From positions 808,001 through 872,000 of the forward strand of contig JAJEKV010000215.1 in assembly GCA_021234155.1 (NCBI GenBank): a stretch of DNA of 64,000 nucleotides, in the 5' to 3' direction. Positions 57,301 through 64,000 of this stretch are shown here, one piece after another (positions within the stretch are counted from its first letter, which is position 1; every line of letters starts with the position of its first letter). The notes beneath the pieces were generated by a model that searched no databases, was not told the origin of the DNA, and was given only the letters and a program-made list of their open reading frames with translations. The position numbers and the translations under genes are program-made. This DNA comes from Isoetes taiwanensis (lineage: Eukaryota > Streptophyta > Lycopodiopsida > Isoetales > Isoetaceae).

Positions 57301-57332
57301 AAAAAACATAGATTTAAGGTGAAAAATAGTCA

Positions 57333-57660
57333 CATTAGCTCACTGGTTAGATTGATTAAAGTAGTCTTATTAGGACATTGAGTTATTTTGGTAGAGGTTC
57401 GAGCTCCCGTACATTGAGTTATTTTGGTAGAGGTTCGAGCTCCCGTATTTCATATTCTAAAACCTGAAGCGAAGCCGTATAGAGGCTCGATATACCATCA
57501 AAACCTTAGGCAAACTCGTATTTGACATCTCAAAATCATAGGCGCCCCCAATCATAAATGAGCATAAGCGAAATGAGAGGTGCCTAGGGGCTCCAACATA
57601 CAGTCTGGGCCGTTGGATTGACAGATCCGACGACTGTGGTAGTCCAGGGTGCACTTCATT
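57333..57660 (+). mobile_element. tRNA-derived SINE candidate, copy 1
   Basis: TAGCTCACTGGTTAG (57336-57350) matches the RNA polymerase III A box, and GGTTCGAGCTC (57396-57406) the B box, 45 bases apart, as in a tRNA-derived head. A 36-bp segment with the B box is duplicated in tandem (57375-57410 and 57411-57446). The body runs through CGAAGCCGTATAGAGGCTCGA and GCGCCCCCAATCATAAATGAG to GGGCCGTTGGATTGACAG. A second copy lacking the A box lies at 59513-59745. Boundaries and target duplications were not resolved. Confidence 0.5.
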
Positions 57661-57663
57661 TAG

Positions 57664-57810
57664 AATATGTAGCAAAATAACAGGGGGTTCCAGGGGGTTT
57701 TGATATGGATATAATTTCTGAAACCATAGACTATATCCCTAAAACAATTCAATGTATTATTATAAAAAAAAACCTGAAGCGAAGCCGTATAGAGGCTCGA
57801 ATATGTAGCA
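57664..57810 (+). repeat. Repeat module, copy 2 (no TTCC insertion)
   Basis: Counterpart of 57148-57300. It runs on into AAACCTGAAGCGAAGCCGTATAG, also present at 57460-57482, so the modules have been reshuffled. Confidence 0.85.
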
Positions 57811-57999
57811 CAATAACAGGGGGTTACTTTTAGATTTTTATACGTTTTTTCACATGGTTTTTCTATGATTTCGTTGTTGTATTCGTTGAGGTGTACTAAA
57901 TAGTATTTCTAGAGTGCACCCTTTATGGGCCGTTGATTTTCGTTGGTTGGAACAATCCGAGGGTTGTTGTCTTTCTCTGCATGTGTTTGTGCATGAACA

Positions 58000-58140
58000 C
58001 TGCGCATGTGTATGCATGTGCATGTGCACGTGCATGTGCATGTGTGTGCATGTGCATGTTCATGTGCATGTGCATGTAGATGCATCTGCAAGTGCAAGTG
58101 CAAGTGCATGTGTGTGCATGTGTGTATATGCATGTGTACT
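58000..58140 (+). repeat. TGCATG/GTGCAT microsatellite
   Basis: About 140 bases of GTGCAT-type hexamers with ATGTGT and GCAAGT variants. The alternating purine-pyrimidine pattern could favour Z-DNA. His/Met/Cys-rich frames through it are artefacts of the repeat. Confidence 0.92.
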
Positions 58141-58891
58141 TGCCCTCTTGGATTCTTATTGTCGGAGTGGATTTTACTACCACGAGATGGATTTTTTGCT
58201 CACACTTACAAAGGTATTCGTTTTTTAATGTTTCTTCAGTTAGTATAATGTTTTTTTTTTACAAGGTATTGGTTTCCTGATTCTACAATGTAGTGCTGCA
58301 AAACCCCCTTTGTTTCCTTCCTAAGATTTGCTGCAGATTCAAGTTTAGGCCCTCTGTTTGCTTCCAACTCTTGGATATTCCTGGCTGCTGGATTGTTCAT
58401 AGCAGCCAGCCTTTAGCTTCAATCAACAAACGGATTCTTATGCACACAACAGGCGGATTATTCCACGCCCTTTTCCATGTCATGCAGATCAGTCAAACAG
58501 TGGCCACAAGAATGCATTAATATTGTATGTTTGGAACTTTAATCAAACCATAAGGTCAATCATGCATTACCTTTAAGCTAGAGATGGAGCATCCAAAATC
58601 ATATGGATTGATAAACAATGGTGTCACTGTGAAAGAGAAATAGTTGTAGCGGAAGTAACAATATGTAGCATAATAACAGGGGGTTTTCTTTGTGTTGCAA
58701 ACTTTATGACTTTCAGAATAATGAGATCAATCTGCTCTATCTTTATGGTAACTTTTACTTATGTTTAATTTGTTTTATTATGGTCAAATTCAAAAGCTAC
58801 AGGTGATGAAAGCCTCAAATTAATTCTAGTTTTTTTCTGGTTTGAATTTTAAAATTTTTGTCACACCCGGAGGGGGAGGTGACGTCCCTAA

Positions 58892-58906
58892 GGCCCCGAA
58901 GGGGCC
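58892..58906. repeat. Short GC-rich palindrome
   Basis: GGCCCC-GAA-GGGGCC, a 6-bp stem with a three-base loop, lies 35 bases before the left arm of the large inverted repeat and next to CACCCGGAGGGGGAGGTGAC. Confidence 0.7.
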
Positions 58907-58940
58907 AAAAAAAATTCTTTGCAACACAAACCATTAACAT

Positions 58941-59489
58941 CCAACATATAAAAATTAAATCCCCCAACACATAACAACCATTGACATTAATAACCAACAC
59001 ATAACTACCATTGACATTAATTAACACAACCATTGGGTCCAACACATTTAAATTAAAATCCCCCTTAAACCCCCTTTGGTTTGGGTGCATATTCACACGG
59101 GGGGTGACATAGGGCAGCGAGAGCCCTCATAATTGTATTTTGCACGTACGAAATCAACACGATATAGTATTTCGCTTGAAATCTTATAGTATTTTGCGAA
59201 TTTTGTTATACAGTATAGCAAATTTTATACTTGCATACCCCACAAACGAGGAACTTTACGTACGGTATAGATTAAGGAATAAGAGGTGAATATGCCGATC
59301 CAACAGCTCTCGTTGCCCGGAGTCACCCCCCGTGTGAATATGCACCCAAACCAAAGGGGGTTTAAGGGGGATTTTAATTTAAATGTGTTGGACCCAATGG
59401 TTGTGTTAATTAATGTCAATGGTAGTTATGTGTTGGTTATTAATGTCAATGGTTGTTATGTGTTGGGGGATTTAATTTTTATATGTTGG
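58941..59489. repeat. 168-bp inverted repeat with 213-bp spacer
   Basis: The left arm 58941-59108 and the reverse complement of 59322-59489 are identical in my base-by-base reading. A further partial pairing (GGGCAGCGAGAGC with GCTCTCGTTGCCC) continues inside the spacer with one mismatch. Each arm contains an internal direct repeat (AACCATTGACATTAAT and relatives). The spacer (59109-59321) is AT-rich and has no open frame. A foldback transposon, a hairpin siRNA-type locus or a recent inverted duplication are all possible. Confidence 0.92.
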
Positions 59490-59512
59490 ACATCTCAAAT
59501 ACGAAGTTAAAG

Positions 59513-59745
59513 TAGTCTTATTGAGTTATTTTGGTAGAGGTTCAAGCTCCCGTATTTCATATTCTAAAAGGCTCGATATACCATCAAAACCTTAAACAAA
59601 CTCGTATTTGACATCTCAAAATAATAGGCGCCCCCAATCATAAATGAGCATAAGCAAAATGAGAGGTGCCTAGAGGCTCCAACATACAGTCTGGGCCGTT
59701 GGATTGACAGATTCGACGACTGTGGTAGTCCTAGGTGCAACTTGT
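59513..59745 (+). mobile_element. tRNA-derived SINE candidate, copy 2 (head truncated)
   Basis: Shares AAAGTAGTCTTATT, GAGTTATTTTGGTAGAGGTTC, GGCTCGATATACCATCAAAAC, TTGACATCTCAAAAT and GGGCCGTTGGATTGACAG with 57353-57640. The B box reads GGTTCAAGCTC; there is no A box. Confidence 0.55.
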
Positions 59746-60071
59746 TTCACATTGTCGACATTGTTTCTTGTTAATTTCATTATGGAAGCCATAATAATTC
59801 AATCCCTGGGATGTTAAATCAAACCCATAGGCATAACTTTCTGAATAAGTAGTTTTTCATTTCTATTACTTCACTCTCAGTTTTAGGACTTAAATCCACT
59901 GAAAACTTTTGCCCTGTTTCCAGCAAGGGAGAATTCACACTATTGCATTCAATCATTATAAACTTTTAAGTCCAATGCATTTGCAAAAACAAGAAAAATT
60001 CTCAAACTAGTCAGTTTCACAATAGGGGCAAATGTTTCATCATATTCTATTGGTCTCCCTGGACGTTAACA

Positions 60072-60108
60072 TATACTTCCTTCCTTCCTTCCTTCCTTCC
60101 TTCTATAC
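60072..60108 (+). repeat. (TTCC)n flanked by TATAC direct repeats
   Basis: TATAC (60072-60076), then six to seven TTCC units, then TATAC again (60104-60108). Same arrangement as 57222-57278. Confidence 0.8.
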
Positions 60109-60109
60109 C

Positions 60110-62785
60110 CCTTTTTTTTGTGAAAAAATCTTGTGCAACCAATCTTGCCTTGAATTCATATATTCATAGCATTTTCTAAATTGACATATGACATTTGCTA
60201 CATCATAGCCACATTTGCCATTGTTTGCCAAATGGCATTTTTTTTATACATTGATGGCGACTCTCCTTCCGAGATGGCGCCACTTTTGCATGCTTTCCTG
60301 AACTTAAACTCTGTTCTTCCTTACCTAGTGCCCGTTCCGTTTGAAGATGGCGAGAGATAAGCACATTATGGCGGCAAGCCGAGAGGAGTCTGTGGAGTCT
60401 AACCAACCAGGAGACTATAACATTTTCTCCCTTGGTAGTGGGTCACCTTCGTGATAATGGAGCAATCTGTTCGGACAAGGTCATTCAATGGCTAGATCAA
60501 GCATATCTCAATCAGGAGCATTTTCTGGAGATGAAACCCCACTTTGAATGATGAAATTGAGCATAAAGGATTCAAGTAGGTGATCTTATTTGCATCTAGG
60601 TTGAGCTAGAATAAAGTGTGAAACGCAGAATGTAAAATGCAAACAGGCAACAAACAACACTGAATATTTGCCAGTGGCATCTAATATCTTTTAACATGTA
60701 TTAGAGTTTGCATATACGGTATAATTGTGAAAGATTTTCCAACATTCCTATAATAGTTCCATAAATATGTGGGATTACATAGTATTTGCACCTTTTCTCT
60801 GGACATTAGGCAGGGAAAGTGTGCTTGCAGCAAATCTTGTCCACGATATTTAAGCAGTTAATGGTGCTGGGGAACAGAAGATGGGGCTGCTGCATCTATA
60901 GTTATACATACCCAAATTGTGTTGAACCTTCCCATTTACTACTTTTACATCTTACAGGCATCTCCATGGCTATCAAAGATTCAAATTATAAGCCACACAC
61001 AACTAGGTGGTTATTTAAATTTACGCAACTAATAGACCTTATCAAAATAAGAGCAAGAATAACTTTGATTTCCATCCTCACAACTTCCATCTTCTCTCAT
61101 GCCAAGAGAGAGAAAGATGGATGCCTACAACTTGCTTTAACCCATTGCGACTAATAGTGTTTTGCTAGAGTTGTACCTTTATGTGGCCAAGATGTAGCCA
61201 GTTTTAAAGAAAATTTTTAATAATAATAATAATAATGTATTATCATGCCTCGTTGGACCCTGAAGGACATGTATGGCATGTATATAGCAGACAATAATGT
61301 GGTTTGTCAATTCTCATGGGAACCATACCCCTTCTATGCTCCAGGCTTACCATCTACATTCTTCACCACTTTCAAATGGTAATACCACCTGCACCATCTT
61401 AATCAATTCTATGCTCATCATATTCCCAACAATCTACTGTGATAATTTCTGAACTTCAATGTCCGTCAAAATTTCTTCCAATTACTATTTGAATAAAATT
61501 CTCATGCACATTATGCTTATGAAGCTGGGCAACAAAGACCTGCAAAAAATTGTCTACGAATACATTCATCATGCCCTGACTAACCACTTGAAAAGTACTC
61601 CTCTATCTGTCGATAATCTAGGGAGATAACAGGCTGGATGGCCCAAAAGATGTAAGGAAAAGCCTACCAGCCAAATAACCGGAGTCTGAAAAGGAGTAGT
61701 TGCACATTGGGAGGAGACCACACAGGCTCAGCTTTTGCTTTTCAATTTATAAGAGGCGCCAAAAACAAGATGTCTTTGTGAGCATACACAAAAATCAACC
61801 ACTGGCTCGAGCATACCTTGCATTAATGCTAGGGGTAAACTTGGTCGGTAGAAGAATTTCCTTGTTAATATGGTAAACTAGCCTTTACAAGTACCAAAAT
61901 ATTTGGATATAATAGGTCAGACAGAAGAAAATACAATACAAACATGAAGACTACTACGATGCAAACAACAGACCTCTAGAACCATCTCCAGGAAAGAAGG
62001 AAAGAGCCTATCACGGCAAAATATCTGGCCCAACAAGCATGGCATTCTAGACTCATGTGCTTGTTTGGTTTTGGGAGGTTAGGGACAAGAAGCTGAATGC
62101 ATATATTGCGGCATGGCAACCAGCTTCTCAGCTGCCTACATATTCTTTAGCATGGCAACTATAGTTTCTCAGTGCAGGAGGGACTCCCTCCTCTTCAATT
62201 GTGTAACTGTAAGGGGGAACTCTGCAAGGTGAGGGCAACCCGCTTGCAAAAGAAATGGGTGATGTACAGGTGAGGCACAACAATCATTCTAGAGCAGTGG
62301 CCTTCCAATCCTCGGATTGGCTATGTCTAGATAATATAAGTAGCACAAAATTACTATTAGCATTAGCATTATCTGCTATTTGTACTTTTTGGTCTTCCAT
62401 GTCCCTTTTGTTATTTGGGTCTCATGGCCAATTTGATCTCCGTGGATGCTAAAAACCCTATCTATCTCTCTATCTTAAACAAATGGAGATACAAATTCTT
62501 TGTCACAAAACCAAGTATGTGGCCATAAAGATTATATGTAAGGCTATATTGAAAACTTTTTTGGAAAGGAATTGGATGAGTTGCAGTGATCAAATTTTGA
62601 AATAAACTTGTACCCCTCAAATGCACATGTAATCACAAAAAACTCCAATTGTGAACGGTGTAAGAAATGCATCTTTATCCAAATAGAGAATTATGCAAGG
62701 CCAAATTATACTAAACAATAACCACTATTAGGATTAAACTGGGGCGTCATAGAAATTAGTCTGATTGAGGACGGGAATTAGACCC
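60110..62785. other. AT-rich region, no gene recognised
   Basis: Short frames only. There is a six-unit AAT run at about 61217-61236. Frames at 60203-60406 (minus) and 60819-61154 (plus) have no known domain. Confidence 0.45.
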
Positions 62786-62787
62786 TC

Positions 62788-64000
62788 TTTTTTTTTTTTT
62801 TTGAAGAACTGTGTCATCAATATATTAAAAGAATGGTAATGTTACAAAGCAAGTGAGGAGGAAGGAGAACTGCCCCAAAGAGACAGCGATACCTCGACAC
62901 TCGACAACAAACTCACAGAAAAACTGCAACTCTACTGCTGTACAAACCGACCATCACCATCTACACCACCCAAGAAGTTCCGCCAAATGGCAAACTTCCG
63001 CTCTACTACTCCCGGGAACACCAGAAAGCTTTGAAATTGCTTGTACCTGAGTCGAGGAATCAGAGAGGCTGCAGGCTGCTGAATCCCCTGAAAGATCCAC
63101 AACCGCCGCCGCTTCCAAATCAGCCACACCAACCAAGCCACACACAGATGCAAGGCTTGCTGCTGCAAGAGCGGCCAAGCACCAGGATACATATGAGGCG
63201 ACAAGAATGGCGGCTAGTCAATCTCACCTGAAATAGAGCCCTAACCCAATCCCAGGCAGCCTGCAAGTGCGGGCATAAAACCAGACAATGCTCCACAGTC
63301 TCACGATGAAGGCCACAACAAGGGCAGAGAGGGCTCACACCCGGCCTAAACCGACTCACAAGGGCATTCACCCTGATACAGCGGTGCACCACCTGCCACA
63401 GAAGCACCCTAACCTTCGGTGGGGGAAGTGAGCTCCATGTCCACGTCCAAACCGAGTGCCATCGAGAACCCGAAACCGCAGAGACCACTTGCCTGAAGGG
63501 GCGGTGTGTCATGAATAGCCAAAGACCCGTAAGAAGACCGCACAAAGCAAGAAGACACAACATCCGGATGGACCTTCCAAACCTGCACCACCACATCATC
63601 ACGAGGACTATAGGTATGTGTAGCGGAATACTCCCGCCACGTGCTCCCGTGATAGCGATCCACGCCCCTCAGCAAAAGCGAGCTCGAAAGAACTCCCACG
63701 GCTAGCTGACCATCCCAATACCAATCCTCCAAGGTGAGCACAAAGCAGCTCGCCTCCAACGTGCCCGGCCCCGAGCATGCACAAGAGGGCGCCAAGGGCA
63801 AGTGCTAGGGGTAATGGAACCCACAAGAAAGGAGAAGAGTGGTGATAAACCGAGGCATAATCTAGCTGGAAGAGCACACGCACATGATCCCAAGCCCGCA
63901 ACACTCCACGTGGAGAAAAGAGGATGCATGTGGGAAAGGCCGGAGACCATACAATGATTGCCCGGGGCAACTCCACATGCACAGCCGGCTCCCAAACGCC
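62788..64000 (-). pseudogene. LINE 3' region with reverse-transcriptase zinc-binding domain
   Basis: The plus strand starts with a T run (62788-62802), that is, a poly(A) tail on the minus strand. The minus frame at 63120-63602 contains the zf-RVT domain typical of plant LINE ORF2 C termini. Landmarks are WSSLPPPKVRVLLWQVVHRC, a C-x-CC group in PLCPCCGLHRETVEHCLVLC, and AAWDWVRALF. Beyond it, in another frame, LVWLIWKRRRLWIFQG resembles the W-x-IWK-RN tail found after zf-RVT. Upstream frames to 64000 continue the element past the window edge. Frame changes indicate a decayed copy. It differs from the 27.8-kb LINE in using poly(A) rather than a tetranucleotide tail. Confidence 0.78.

Noticed and set aside
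57333-57412. Intact tRNA gene
   Set aside because: A and B boxes are present, but the sequence cannot be folded by eye into a cloverleaf with acceptor and anticodon stems; a SINE-like relic fits better.
57850-58248. His/Met/Cys-rich and Cys/Met/Val-rich frames
   Set aside because: They are translations of the TGCATG microsatellite in different frames and strands.
1-64000. CRISPR array, rRNA genes, bacterial-type operons
   Set aside because: No regularly spaced direct repeats with unique spacers, no rRNA-like blocks and no bacterial gene organisation; all evidence points to plant nuclear DNA.

Overview
This window is nuclear DNA from a land plant. The evidence is one large spliced gene with plant-type BRF1 protein sequence, U2-type GT-AG introns, and a mix of decayed Ty3/gypsy, Ty1/copia, LINE and probable Helitron and SINE sequences typical of a large, repeat-rich plant genome. 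A fern, lycophyte or other non-seed plant is possible, but that is only an impression; the sequence does not fix the lineage.

Layout. Positions 1-14 kb are richer in G+C and consist of old, heavily broken Ty3/gypsy elements. One pol lies on the minus strand at 1-2 kb and a second at 10.9-12.45 kb. Between them are two diverged copies of one LTR-like sequence facing each other in inverted orientation (about 4.3-5.43 and 9.33-10.40 kb). From 13 to 30 kb the sequence is mostly AT-rich and gene-poor. It holds three 3' ends of one LINE family (13.15, 15.44 and 27.77 kb; the last has recognisable reverse-transcriptase motifs up to about 29.8 kb) and a degenerate GAATCT repeat field (26.5-27.1 kb). 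A 1.4-kb almost pure pyrimidine tract occupies 30.36-31.78 kb, and a Helitron-like 3' end lies at 32.43 kb. From 34 to 37 kb there are weak signs of a minus-strand spliced gene that I cannot name.

The main gene is BRF1, the TFIIB-related subunit of RNA polymerase III initiation factor TFIIIB. I reconstruct 20 coding exons from 38452 to 50358 (+), predicting 745 residues: an N-terminal zinc ribbon, two cyclin repeats and the C-terminal BRF1 homology block. Its fifth intron carries a complete-length, sense-oriented Ty1/copia retrotransposon (40924-45935). This has identical 177-bp LTRs, a 5-bp target duplication, a tRNA-iMet-type primer site and a polypurine tract, but its coding region is broken by many frameshifts.

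Downstream of BRF1 come a duplicated 3' flank (50.4/51.1 kb) and a decayed transposase-like gene (about 52.27-55.51 kb). A zone of mosaic repeats follows at 56.5-59.8 kb. It includes minisatellites, a tRNA-like SINE candidate in two copies, a TGCATG-type microsatellite, and a 168-bp inverted repeat that reads as perfect with a 213-bp spacer. The right edge (62.79-64.0 kb) is the 3' part of a minus-strand LINE with a reverse-transcriptase zinc-binding domain and a poly(A) end. No rRNA, intact tRNA or CRISPR array was recognised.
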